Shown here in pieces: positions 1-8,660 of a DNA stretch of 64,000 nucleotides. The stretch is taken from the NCBI GenBank assembly GCA_964539805.1, contig CAZIKN010000013.1, forward strand, positions 15,420 to 79,419. Direction: 5' to 3'. The stretch is from M3007 sp964539805 (GTDB lineage: Bacteria > Bacteroidota > Bacteroidia > Chitinophagales > Saprospiraceae). Under the pieces are notes generated by a model that saw only the letters and a list, made by a program, of their open reading frames with translations, ran no database searches and was not told the origin of the DNA. How positions within the stretch are numbered: the first letter of the stretch is position 1; each line of letters starts with the position of its first letter. Made by a program: the position numbers and the translations under genes.

Positions 1-266
1 GCGGCAAGGGAGTCACGGCCCAATTCGCGGCAAAGTTGATAGGCTTTTTGGTCCATAACTATGGTATTGTCCCAGGGGTAGTAGGCGGCGACCTTGGTGT
101 TTTCTTTACTGATGCGCAGTTTGGGTTTTTTTATGTTGTAGTTGCCATTGGTGCGGTACAGTTTATCCAACACGGCCTGTGCCACGGCCTGCGGGGTTTC
201 AGCCTTGTTTGGGGCGCACAGATACAGGCTATAAAAAAGGGCTAAAAGAAATGATTTTATCGGCAT
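1..266 (-). CDS. Secreted protein, N-terminal part only (possibly M48-type metallopeptidase)
   Basis: The reading frame starts at the ATG at 264-266 on the minus strand and runs off the left edge, so only about 88 residues are visible. The protein opens with a typical signal peptide (MPIKSFLLALFYSLYLCAP), followed by a charged region. It ends in a stretch of the form AYQLCRELGRDSLAA. In Bacteroidota proteins with an M48-like peptidase domain, similar text precedes the HExxH helix, but that helix lies outside the window, so the peptidase call is only an inference. It starts 4 nt after the stop of the TPR regulator upstream, so it is probably the third gene of the sigma factor / regulator operon. 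Confidence 0.6.
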   Translation of the reverse strand, partial: MPIKSFLLALFYSLYLCAPNKAETPQAVAQAVLDKLYRTNGNYNIKKPKLRISKENTKVAAYYPWDNTIVMDQKAYQLCRELGRDSLA

Positions 267-270
267 GATT

Positions 271-1086
271 TTATTTCAACAATTGCTCTCGTACGGCCTT
301 GGCCGCCCGATGGTTGGGGTTGTCTAAGTCGTTTTCGATTTTCAAAAACGTTGATTTGGCGTCCTCTAAGCCATTTTCTACTTTTAGGTAGCAGAGGGCT
401 ATATTCCAGAGGGCATCATTTCTCAGATCAGAAGCATCCGTCCTGCTAACGGGCAGTAAACATTCAATGGCTTTGGCATATCTGCTTTCGTTCATGTGCG
501 ACATGCCGATGTAGTATTGGGCCAACATATCCTCTTTATGGTTTTCCTGATAAGCAGTCAGTAGTTTGAGGGCCTCGCTGTACTGCCCGTTTTCGTAAAG
601 GACAAGTGCCTGCCTGAGGCTGTCAGTGCTTCCTTCGCCCGCAAAGCCCATGGATTCCAACTGGGCAATTATTTGTTTGGTTCGGGCCCGTTCTTGTTGG
701 GGCTGATGGTATTGCGCAAAGAGTTGATCAGGGGTAACTGCTGCATTGGGTTTAAGCAGCCAAACAACTGCTGCAATGGCCACAAGAGCCGCTGCGATAG
801 CCATTACTTTCTTCATAACATTGGAACGTTTAATGATGAGTGATGGTGATTGATCGGAGCTTTGGAAGAATCCCTCGGTTTTTAGTTGTTGGTGCACGGA
901 TTGTATGGTCGCTTTTACATTATCCTCGGCTTTCTTTTCAATGCCCCCAATAAGAAACTGCTCTAATTTAACAGCCTGACGCAATGCTGCATTTTTGTTG
1001 AGATCAGCTTCAAAGGCGGCTTTTTCTGCGGCATTCATAGTGCCGTCAAGATAGCGGTGTATAGTATCAAAGTATTCTTCTTGCAT
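271..1086 (-). CDS. Membrane-anchored regulator with TPR-like C-terminus (probable anti-sigma partner)
   Basis: 271 residues. The N-terminal 85 residues are cytoplasmic and helical (YLDGTMNAAEKAAFEADL near residue 12), a pattern common in Bacteroidota anti-sigma proteins, which count residues before a single membrane helix. One hydrophobic helix lies at about 93-110 (VMAIAAALVAIAAVVWLL). The C-terminal half contains about three TPR-like helical pairs (ALVLYENGQYSEALKLL, AQYYIGMSHMNESRYAKAI, ALWNIALCYLKVENGLEDA). It lies downstream of an ECF sigma gene on the same strand and 4 nt before the next gene. I infer that it binds and restrains that sigma factor and senses a signal through the periplasmic TPR domain. 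The family assignment rests on layout and context only. Confidence 0.65.
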   Translation of the reverse strand: MQEEYFDTIHRYLDGTMNAAEKAAFEADLNKNAALRQAVKLEQFLIGGIEKKAEDNVKATIQSVHQQLKTEGFFQSSDQSPSLIIKRSNVMKKVMAIAAALVAIAAVVWLLKPNAAVTPDQLFAQYHQPQQERARTKQIIAQLESMGFAGEGSTDSLRQALVLYENGQYSEALKLLTAYQENHKEDMLAQYYIGMSHMNESRYAKAIECLLPVSRTDASDLRNDALWNIALCYLKVENGLEDAKSTFLKIENDLDNPNHRAAKAVREQLLK

Positions 1087-1262
1087 GAGTGGTGATTTAT
1101 GGCGGGTGGCTGATTCTTGGGTTGATTATTTCTATACCAGAATTTAAGTGATTTTGAAGATTACCAGGATTGATTTACCTGATTTTTAAAGATTTACAGA
1201 CGCGAGTGATTCAAAACCACTTTGTGTCAGCTATATATACTATCTATCCATTCATTATCCTA

Positions 1263-1847
1263 TTATCTTTCCACACTTTGTCTGAAACCAGGATTGTTGA
1301 GTACCGCTTTTCGGAGGTATTCGAGGCAGCGGTGCTTTTTCACTTTTACGAAAGCCTCTGTATAGTCCAACTGTTGAGCGATTTCAGCGCCTGATCTTTT
1401 TTCAAAAAAAGAGAGAAAGAGGACTTGTCGGCAGCTTTCTTCAATGACTTCCAGACAGGCAACCACTAAATTGAGTTGTGTATCCAAAGTTTCTTTTTCC
1501 CGAATGTCATCCTGATCTGCCAGCGGACCGTACTCTTCTACATCCTCGCTCAGATCCATCTTTTTCTTCCCTTTTCTCTTGAGCAGTAAGTTGCGCACGA
1601 TTCCGAAGATGTAAGTGCTGAGTTTTGAAGTGAGGACAAAATTGTCATCCCTTAACTTTTGCACCAATATGATCAACATTTCCTGAAACAGGTCTTCTGC
1701 CTCTTCTGCAGGGCGATCAAACTCAATGACCTGCTTGACCACCATACGGTAATATTTTTTATAAAGGGCCTCAAAAGCGCTGGCCTTGTTGCTTCTCAGT
1801 GCTTCCAAAAGCATCTCTTCGCTTTCGTTTTGCATGATTACATTCAT
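1263..1847 (-). CDS. RNA polymerase ECF sigma-70 factor
   Basis: 194 residues. Region 2 is at about 20-90 (ALYKKYYRMVVKQVI, AEDLFQEMLIIL, LSTYIFGIVRNLLLK) and region 4 at about 125-180 (CRQVLFLSFFEKRSGAEIAQQLDYTEAFVKVKKHRCLEYLRK), which is the usual ECF architecture. An internal Met at residue 5 is an alternative start. The linker is acidic (DLSEDVEEYGPLADQDDIREKE). It heads a leftward operon with the TPR membrane regulator and a secreted protein, and is divergent from the caspase gene at 2023, which is a plausible regulon member. A TACTTTCG box on the minus strand near 1896-1903 is one base off the Bacteroidota -7 element. Confidence 0.9.
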   Translation of the reverse strand: MNVIMQNESEEMLLEALRSNKASAFEALYKKYYRMVVKQVIEFDRPAEEAEDLFQEMLIILVQKLRDDNFVLTSKLSTYIFGIVRNLLLKRKGKKKMDLSEDVEEYGPLADQDDIREKETLDTQLNLVVACLEVIEESCRQVLFLSFFEKRSGAEIAQQLDYTEAFVKVKKHRCLEYLRKAVLNNPGFRQSVER

Positions 1848-2022
1848 AAATACAGGTTTTGGGCGAAGGTTATCACCCGTTGAAAAAAATTTGCAGCGAA
1901 AGTATTACATGGCACTTTGATAATTACACTTAATTTTATGGCTGACATTTTAATTAATATCAGTTTGCATTCCCCTGATAACCAATATTGAAAACACAGA
2001 TATATGGGTAAACACATTTGAT

Positions 2023-4065
2023 ATGTCAAAATTGGTACTCAATAGGCAAAAGCGGCTTAAAAATACGCTTTTTTTATCGGGTTTAATATGGTGCATGCTT
2101 TTGAGTGAAGCACTGGCACAAACCCAACGGCATGCTTTGCTGATTGGTATTGGCAACTACCCGGCCAATGGCGGCTGGAGAAAAACAAACGCGCAAAACG
2201 ATCTGGCACTTATAGGTGAAACCCTCAAAACCCAGGGATTTAGCGCAGAGAACATCCTGACCCTAAAGGATAGTGCTGCTACCCAAAAAGGTATTTTGAG
2301 GGTATGGGAAGAGCAATTTTTGCCCCGCATCCAAAAGGGGGATGTTGTTTATTTTCAATTTTCAGGACATGGACAACAGGTAGCCGATAACAATGGTGAT
2401 GAATTAGATGGCTATGATGAAGCCATTGTGCCCTATGACTCTCCCTTGCGCTATAAAGCTGGGGTATATCAGGGCGAAAACCTGATCCGTGACGATGACC
2501 TGAATCGCCTTTTTACCGATCTGCGAAAAAAATTGGGCCCAAGTGGTCATTTGATGGTGGTATTGGATGCCTGCCACTCTGGTACCGGCACGCGCGGCAT
2601 GTCGCCCTCCCGCGGCACGGATCAGCCAATGGCCTCGGTTGAGCACATCCAGGCCGTGGCAACGCGCAGTGGTGATGGTTTCGCATCGCCTCAGTTCACT
2701 GCCCCTGATGGCGTGCGTGAGATGGCCCCTTTGGCAGCGTTTTTTGGGGCGGCACACAACCAGCTCAATTACGAGACGCTTGATGAGCAGGGCAAATACA
2801 TCGGATCGCTTACCTACGCGCTTAGCAAAAAAATGGCCCAGGCCAAACCAAACACCAGCTATCGGGGGCTTTTTGAGGCCATCAAAACAGAAATGTATGC
2901 CATTGCACCGCGCCAACAGCCGCAGGCAGAAGGTGATCTGGATCAGGAACTGATGGGAGGGCGCATACTGCCACCGGCGCATCATTACAGCGTGTTGCGT
3001 TGGGAAGACTCCGAAACACTTATCATAAATGCAGGTTGGCTGCAAGGAATACATGAGGGCGCTGTATTGGGCCTTTATCCGCCCGAAACCCGCGAACCGA
3101 AGCCACAGGCACTTTTGACCAAGGCGACGGTTAAGCACTCCTCGCCTACCGAGGCAGTTTTGTTATTGGACAAAATGCTCGGAGAGGAAACGGCCAAAAA
3201 CGCATGGGTTTTTATGCTGGAAGAAAACCTTGGTGCGCTGCGTGTAGGGTTGAGCCTGAAATTGCCTGAAAACAATGCCATTTGTCAAGCATTCCAAGAA
3301 AAAATAGCGCGTTATCCCATGCTGATGACAGATGCGGAACCCGAAATTTTTATACAGATCAAAAACAACAACATAGAGGTCATTGGGCAAAACGATCAGC
3401 TGCTGGAGTCATTTCCCGCCAACGGCACTGCCGAAAAGGCTGCTGAACGCTTGCTGAGCCGGATCATGGCCTACACACAAGCCAAATACCTGCGGACTAT
3501 GGAGGCGCAAAGCAGTGTGATTCAGGTGGAATTTGAACTGTTGCCCATTGAACTTGATCCCGTGAAGATGACGGAAAAAAAACGACTCACCGCTGACCAA
3601 AAACGTGATGCATTGGGCACCATACATTTTCAAAACAATGACGCCTTTAAAATAAAAATCAGCAACAAAGGGAGAAAAGGGGCTTATTTTACGCTTTTGG
3701 ATATCCAGCCTGATCATGTAATCAATCCTTTAGTGCCCGGTGAAAACGAGGAGGCCTCAACGTTTTTTGTCGCTCCCGGCAAGTTCGTGGAAGTTCCCTT
3801 TGGGCAGGCACAGCAGTATTATCAGGTAAGTCCGCCAGCAGGTATTGAAACGATCAAACTGATTGCCACGGATAAACCCATTGATCTTCGCCCCATAAGC
3901 GCCTCAATGGGCTCCATTACCAAAGGAGACAGTACTCCCTTGGAGCAGTTGTTTGGACAAAGTTTTTTTAATGAGGATATACGAGCAAGAAGTGGTAAAA
4001 CAACTAACCTGAGCACCGGATCTGTCCTCATTCAAACCCTCAATTTTGTGATTGACCCGGAGTAA
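2023..4065 (+). CDS. Secreted caspase-family (C14) protein with DUF4384-like C-terminal domain
   Basis: 680 residues. A signal peptide covers about residues 1-32 (LFLSGLIWCMLLSEALAQ). A caspase p20-like domain follows at 37-310: HALLIGIGNY at 37, SGHG with the catalytic His at 116, and LDACHSG with the catalytic Cys at 184. Both residues of the dyad are present, so it should be an active caspase-like or metacaspase-like peptidase. Residues about 330-500 are unassigned. Residues about 540-620 (ISNKGRKGAYFTLLDIQPD) resemble the DUF4384 beta-sandwich often found behind bacterial caspase domains. The signal peptide puts it outside the cytoplasm, unlike eukaryotic caspases. It is divergent from the ECF sigma/TPR operon and followed by an unrecognised secreted protein on the same strand. 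Confidence 0.88.
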   Translation: MSKLVLNRQKRLKNTLFLSGLIWCMLLSEALAQTQRHALLIGIGNYPANGGWRKTNAQNDLALIGETLKTQGFSAENILTLKDSAATQKGILRVWEEQFLPRIQKGDVVYFQFSGHGQQVADNNGDELDGYDEAIVPYDSPLRYKAGVYQGENLIRDDDLNRLFTDLRKKLGPSGHLMVVLDACHSGTGTRGMSPSRGTDQPMASVEHIQAVATRSGDGFASPQFTAPDGVREMAPLAAFFGAAHNQLNYETLDEQGKYIGSLTYALSKKMAQAKPNTSYRGLFEAIKTEMYAIAPRQQPQAEGDLDQELMGGRILPPAHHYSVLRWEDSETLIINAGWLQGIHEGAVLGLYPPETREPKPQALLTKATVKHSSPTEAVLLLDKMLGEETAKNAWVFMLEENLGALRVGLSLKLPENNAICQAFQEKIARYPMLMTDAEPEIFIQIKNNNIEVIGQNDQLLESFPANGTAEKAAERLLSRIMAYTQAKYLRTMEAQSSVIQVEFELLPIELDPVKMTEKKRLTADQKRDALGTIHFQNNDAFKIKISNKGRKGAYFTLLDIQPDHVINPLVPGENEEASTFFVAPGKFVEVPFGQAQQYYQVSPPAGIETIKLIATDKPIDLRPISASMGSITKGDSTPLEQLFGQSFFNEDIRARSGKTTNLSTGSVLIQTLNFVIDPE

Positions 4066-4075
4066 TGATTAGGGA

Positions 4076-4147
4076 ATGTGATAATATGATAATGTGATAA
4101 TGTGATAATGTGATAATGTGATAATGTGATAATGTGATAATGTGATA
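4076..4147. repeat. Tandem octamer array, 9 copies
   Basis: Nine consecutive copies of the 8-bp unit ATGTGATA, of which only the second (ATATGATA) deviates. The array starts 11 bp after the caspase gene stop and lies in the 254-bp gap before the next gene. It is a microsatellite likely to vary in copy number by slippage; no function is visible. Confidence 0.95.
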
Positions 4148-4319
4148 GAAAATGAATAGTAAATTGATAGATTTCATGTATAATCAATGCTAAGCGGTTT
4201 TGATCTCGCGTCCGTAAATTTTTATAAATCGGCTAATCCCGGTAGCCTTCATAATTACTTAAATGGGTGTAAAACACCTACCCTGTTAACCTGTATCAAC
4301 CCTTCACCACCTCTATATC

Positions 4320-5879
4320 ATGTTAAACAAAGTTATTATCTTGTTTTTCGCGTTTTTCGCATTTGGTCACGATAGTTTGGTGGCCCAGGATTGGAATATT
4401 TATTACAATCTGTTTACGGACAGCATTGAGTACCGAAAAGACGGGAAGCTGATAAAAACACCCAAGTTTCGCAAGGGCGATTTTGTTGTGGTGCATTTTA
4501 CGGAGTTTAACCCATATCTCTACACGGGTGATGTTAACGTAGAGCAGAGCAATACCGATGAGTCAGATGGCAGCTCTGGTATCGGAATAATGGGCCAAAC
4601 CCCCGGACTGTTGAGTGGGATGATACCTGGAATGGGAATATTAGGTGGTCGGGACAGCAGTATGGGCCTTAATTTTATGGACTTGCCCTTGTTGCGGGTA
4701 GGTGAATCCAGTATCAAATTAAAAGACTTGTTTTCCAACTCGCGCGGAGCGGATCAGTTACTGGAACAAGCACAACAAAAAACAGCGGCATTGGTGCAGT
4801 TGCAAAGTGAAATGGCCTTGATTTACAAGGAAATAAAACAATTGGACCGCTCAGAAAAGGTTGCAGAAATAGCCAATGTGCATGTAGCGCAACTCTTGGT
4901 CAATCCGCGAATAAGGCCTTCATTGATCCAAAAAATTTGTTCGGAGTACCAATCCCTCATTTTCCCAGAAAAAAACGCCGCTGCACTGGCCATCAATGAT
5001 GCTTTTGAATGGCAAAATCACCTTGCCGAAAAGAATCGCCTATTGCTGGAGCTTGATGACAAAATGGGCGAATTTGAGGATCAATTGCTGGAATTAAACC
5101 CTGTGGTGGAGCAAATGGGCAATCTGGATTTGAACAATGAGGCTCTGGATCAATTTGTGATAGACCTTGGTGATTTGAGCCAAAAAGGCACCCGTTTCAA
5201 ACAACAGGTCAATACTTTTGTACAATCAGGAATGAACGCGGACAAAAAAGGGCTGAGCGTATCCGACATCCTGAACCTTCAAATGAATTTTCGGGAGATA
5301 GCGGCACAGGCATTTAGTTATTCCGTGCCTATTTCCTTAGGCAAGCACCAAACGGAAATCACTGCCCATTTTGCCCCATTGGATAGCTTGTTGGCTACTG
5401 CACAGGGGAAAAAATTAGGTGCCAAAATAAAGACTTTGAAAATACAAACACAGGGAGGCATGCGCATCAGCCCGGGGGTAGGCTTTCATTTTGGGCGCTT
5501 TTTCACACCTGCGGAAGAATTCAGTGTGCGCAACGACCAGATTGTAAGTGATGGTGCCAGTATCATACAGCCCGCTATTGCCTCTATGTTGCATTTTTAT
5601 GCCCAGGGCCGCAGTAATTGCCAATTGGCGGGCAGCTTTGGCGCAGGCGTACCCCTTAGTGGCGGCAACCTTACAGCCCTGAATTTTTACCTCGGCCCCA
5701 GCCTGATCTTGGGCCGTGAGCAGCGCATCATCATAAGCGCAGGCTTAAGCACAGGCCCCGTCAAGCGCTTGGCCAAAGGCTTCAAGATCGGCGACACTTT
5801 TGACCCTGATGGCGGCGACCTGCCTTCACAAACCCGTTATGAATTGGGATATTTTGTGGGGGTTTCATTTAAAATGTAA
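4320..5879 (+). CDS. Secreted protein of unknown function
   Basis: 519 residues, not recognised. A signal peptide lies at about 1-22 (VIILFFAFFAFGHDSLVAQ). Residues 70-115 are rich in Gly and Met (GIGIMGQTPGLLSGMIPGMGILGG). Residues 150-330 are helical and possibly coiled-coil (LLEQAQQKTAALVQLQSEMALIYKEIKQL). The C-terminal 150 residues alternate in a beta pattern with Gly-rich turns (GVGFHFGRFFTP, GSFGAGVPLSGG, LGPSLILGREQRIIISAGLSTG) and end in a hydrophobic strand (YFVGVSFKM), which suggests a small outer-membrane barrel or periplasmic beta domain. It follows the caspase gene by 254 bp on the same strand and converges on the T9SS gene at 6079. A partner role to the caspase is possible but unproven. 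Confidence 0.75.
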   Translation: MLNKVIILFFAFFAFGHDSLVAQDWNIYYNLFTDSIEYRKDGKLIKTPKFRKGDFVVVHFTEFNPYLYTGDVNVEQSNTDESDGSSGIGIMGQTPGLLSGMIPGMGILGGRDSSMGLNFMDLPLLRVGESSIKLKDLFSNSRGADQLLEQAQQKTAALVQLQSEMALIYKEIKQLDRSEKVAEIANVHVAQLLVNPRIRPSLIQKICSEYQSLIFPEKNAAALAINDAFEWQNHLAEKNRLLLELDDKMGEFEDQLLELNPVVEQMGNLDLNNEALDQFVIDLGDLSQKGTRFKQQVNTFVQSGMNADKKGLSVSDILNLQMNFREIAAQAFSYSVPISLGKHQTEITAHFAPLDSLLATAQGKKLGAKIKTLKIQTQGGMRISPGVGFHFGRFFTPAEEFSVRNDQIVSDGASIIQPAIASMLHFYAQGRSNCQLAGSFGAGVPLSGGNLTALNFYLGPSLILGREQRIIISAGLSTGPVKRLAKGFKIGDTFDPDGGDLPSQTRYELGYFVGVSFKM

Positions 5880-5919
5880 CTAACATCGGAAGCTTGGAAA
5901 CCCTTCCGATACTATTTAA

Positions 5920-6075
5920 ACTTATTGCGGTGGGAGACCATCCGGCCAGAAATTGACCTTTTCATGCTGCTTTTCGGCTATTATTCCCGCCCGACAGTCC
6001 GGGCGGGAATAATAAGCCTGGATCAGCCCCAATAAATGCTAATTTCATAGCTCGGCCGCTCCCACCGCAATAAGT
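5920..6075. repeat. Nested palindrome between convergent genes (terminator or MITE-like)
   Basis: A 156-bp segment closed by a perfect 17-bp inverted repeat: ACTTATTGCGGTGGGAG at 5920-5936 and its complement at 6059-6075. Centred inside it is a second perfect stem, TTATTCCCGCCCG (5981-5993) with its complement at 6000-6012 and a 6-nt loop; with one bulge this stem extends outward to about 18 bp. It fills the whole space between two converging genes, so it may end transcription from both sides. Having two nested arms of different sequence is more than an ordinary terminator needs and resembles a small palindromic repeat element. Confidence 0.75.
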
Positions 6076-6078
6076 CTA

Positions 6079-8421
6079 TTATTTTACAACCAGCACACGC
6101 TGCACCGCCGTACCATTGGCACTGCTGACGTGCAGGAACAGCAGGCCCTGATGGCCGGAAGCCTCCATCTGGCGCGTGTGCAGTCCACCGGGATACTGTT
6201 CGCTTTCGCGTTTGATGATCTGGCCGTTGGCATCCGAGAGGGAGAAAACCACCTCACCTGCCTCGGGCAGGAAAAATGAGGCCTGGAATTGTTCAGCGCT
6301 CGGGTTGGGCGTTGGAGCGTATAGGGTCAGGTTCAGATGCTCGTCATTGCTTGTTCCGCCTGTTTTGGCCACAAAGGCCAATTTGGCCAATTGGGTCACT
6401 TGATCATTGGAATAGCCTTCTGCTTTTGTTTTGGCATCGCTCATTTTCAAAAGGCGTTCTAAACTGCCATTTTGCAACACTTTGAACACGAGGGTGAATG
6501 CTGTTTGGCGTGTGTTAGCCCCTTTGTATTCAGGATGAAGAGCCGCAGGATTGTACCAGGCTGCGGTAATCAGATGCTCATCAGGCAGTATATTGATCCA
6601 CTCTTCAGGCAACATGCCCGACTCAATACGAAGCAACTCAAGCGATTTTGCGCTATAGTCCAGGGTAAACTGGAATGCAGCGAGATCATTCAGCATGGGC
6701 GTGGTGATAGGCACACGGATTTCTTTTCCCTGGTGGCATTTCATGGTGGGTGCCAGGAAAACATAAGGGCTGTTGCCTGGTCCGCGGAAGGCCGTGAGGT
6801 CGGCGGATTCATCCACGTCGCCGGTCTTGATGGCTACAAAGTTTTGCGACAAATTTTTATAGCAGTTCAAGAAATTCAGGTCAATTTTTTCAGGAACGGC
6901 GGAGGCAAACGGATTGCCGGAGGCATTGAATTTATGGGATTCAGGCACGAACATCCAGGAATTATGGCTTTGAAAACCAGCCTGTTGCGCTAAAACGAGT
7001 CGGAGCATTTCATTCCAGTCTTCTGCATCCAGTTTGCCATCATGGTTTACATCAGCAGCCAGAATCTGGTAAGGTGTAGGGAGTTTGGCGATGCCCTGTG
7101 CATGTGCTGCGGCCAATACCATGTCCAAGGCATTTACGCCAGTGGCATCCAATTTGTCCAACTCGGCAGAGAGGGATACATTGCAGCCAGGCAAGCCCTG
7201 GGCAAAGGCATATTGACCGTTTTCATCCGTTTCCACAGACCAGGATTCCGCGCCTTTCTTCAACCAGACTTTGGCGCCAGCCAAAGGTATTTTTTGGGCG
7301 GTCATGATGGAGCCTGTTGGGGCATTGGGTGGCGGGCAAATGCCCATATTATCCTGTACAATAATATAGGTGGTGCAGTAGCCGCCGAGGCCATTGGCAT
7401 CCAAGGCCCATACCTCCACTTCCTGTGTCCCGATTTCCTTGCAGTCAAAGGTCACAGAGGTGGTAGTGGGGAAGGTGGTGCCTGCCCCTTTTTTCTGTAT
7501 CCCGATCTTCAGGTCTTTTTTCGGGGTGCAATTGTCGAAGTAATCTTTGATAAAATCGGTGGCCCAAATGGTGATCATGCCCGTTTGCATGATATTTACG
7601 CTCAGACCGTGGTGGCAGATCACCGTGGGCGGGTTGCAATCTTTAACGATAAATTCGTATTTGCACAGGGTTTCGTTGCCACAGTTGTCGTTGACGATCC
7701 ACTCTATCTTGTGCTTGCCGTAGGGGAAGCCATGCCCTGTGGGGAACTTGATTTTGCCGCAGAGGGTATCGCCCTGTGTGGTGGTCTCAATGGGCCAGGC
7801 ATTGGTGGCGGCACTGCTCAGGAAGCTTTCCATGCTGCCATTGCCGTCCAGATCAAGGAAAAGGCGATAGGAAAGCATGAGGTTTGCTTTGGAGCAGGCG
7901 TCAGTGGCTTTTACTTCTAAATTGACGGGGCCTTCGCAGGCATTACCATATTGGTTGGGGTCATTGGTGCTGTAGTCGCAGAACGTCAGGGGATTGGCGG
8001 GGCAATTGATGACCACGGGGGCTTTGTTGTCCAACAGCTTGATCACCTGTACATACTCCAAAAAGCCTTTGTTGCCATCGGCGCCTTCTGCCATCGGGCC
8101 AACATCAGTGTTGCCGGGGTTGGGGATGACGGTGGGCACAGAGGTGTTTTTGTTGTAATCACACCACCAAATAATGCGCCAGGTGCGCAGGATTTTGCCA
8201 CATGAGGTGCCAGGCACATAAAAAACCTGATCTTTTACGGAGACCCCAACGTTAATGTTGCAGTTGCCGATTTTCTGGATTTCGGGCCAGATGGTGTCGG
8301 CTTTTGCACCGCAGCCAAACACGGTGAAGTCATCGGGGAATTTGACTTTGTAATAAACCTTTGCGGAAAGGGTGGCGCTTTGCGCCAAAATGAAAGCGGA
8401 TACGAGTAAAATTAAGCGCAT
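6079..8421 (-). CDS. T9SS-secreted multidomain protein with dockerin-like module
   Basis: 780 residues with a signal peptide at 1-20. Residues 135-365 carry cysteine-containing Ig/HYR-like modules of the kind common in Saprospiria surface proteins (VINCPANPLTFCDY, IEWIVNDNCGNETLCKYEFIVKDC). A carboxypeptidase-regulatory-like fold lies near 365-415 (AGAKVWLKKG, TDENGQYAF). Residues about 425-480 form a type I dockerin-like pair (LDATGVNALDMVLAAAH and DVNHDGKLDAEDWNEMLRLVLA, with EF-hand-like Ca-binding residues). A cohesin-like stretch follows at about 555-650. The C-terminal 80 residues (APTPNPSAEQFQASF to VQRVLVVK) are a T9SS type A sorting domain, so the protein should be exported and fixed at the surface. 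It is alone on the minus strand. Confidence 0.85.
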   Translation of the reverse strand: MRLILLVSAFILAQSATLSAKVYYKVKFPDDFTVFGCGAKADTIWPEIQKIGNCNINVGVSVKDQVFYVPGTSCGKILRTWRIIWWCDYNKNTSVPTVIPNPGNTDVGPMAEGADGNKGFLEYVQVIKLLDNKAPVVINCPANPLTFCDYSTNDPNQYGNACEGPVNLEVKATDACSKANLMLSYRLFLDLDGNGSMESFLSSAATNAWPIETTTQGDTLCGKIKFPTGHGFPYGKHKIEWIVNDNCGNETLCKYEFIVKDCNPPTVICHHGLSVNIMQTGMITIWATDFIKDYFDNCTPKKDLKIGIQKKGAGTTFPTTTSVTFDCKEIGTQEVEVWALDANGLGGYCTTYIIVQDNMGICPPPNAPTGSIMTAQKIPLAGAKVWLKKGAESWSVETDENGQYAFAQGLPGCNVSLSAELDKLDATGVNALDMVLAAAHAQGIAKLPTPYQILAADVNHDGKLDAEDWNEMLRLVLAQQAGFQSHNSWMFVPESHKFNASGNPFASAVPEKIDLNFLNCYKNLSQNFVAIKTGDVDESADLTAFRGPGNSPYVFLAPTMKCHQGKEIRVPITTPMLNDLAAFQFTLDYSAKSLELLRIESGMLPEEWINILPDEHLITAAWYNPAALHPEYKGANTRQTAFTLVFKVLQNGSLERLLKMSDAKTKAEGYSNDQVTQLAKLAFVAKTGGTSNDEHLNLTLYAPTPNPSAEQFQASFFLPEAGEVVFSLSDANGQIIKRESEQYPGGLHTRQMEASGHQGLLFLHVSSANGTAVQRVLVVK

Positions 8422-8660
8422 CGGATGAAAGGGAAATTGTGGAAAAAATTAGTGAATTCAGGTTTTGGGCTTTAGATGCCGGACAAAGGGCGATAAACAT
8501 TGGTCAAAACATTCCAATATTTAATATCCTGATTCTAAGGCGCTCAAAAGAATGATGTGCGAAAATATTACAAACCATGATCTTGTTTTTAGCCGAATGA
8601 GGCTTTGACGCTAAGATGACAAAATTTGCATGGCGCATGGCAACAAATCTAATTGCCCAT

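Noticed and set aside
7042..7920. A 292-residue forward open frame inside the T9SS gene at 6079-8421
   Set aside because: Antisense shadow of a well-supported gene; its text has no domain pattern.
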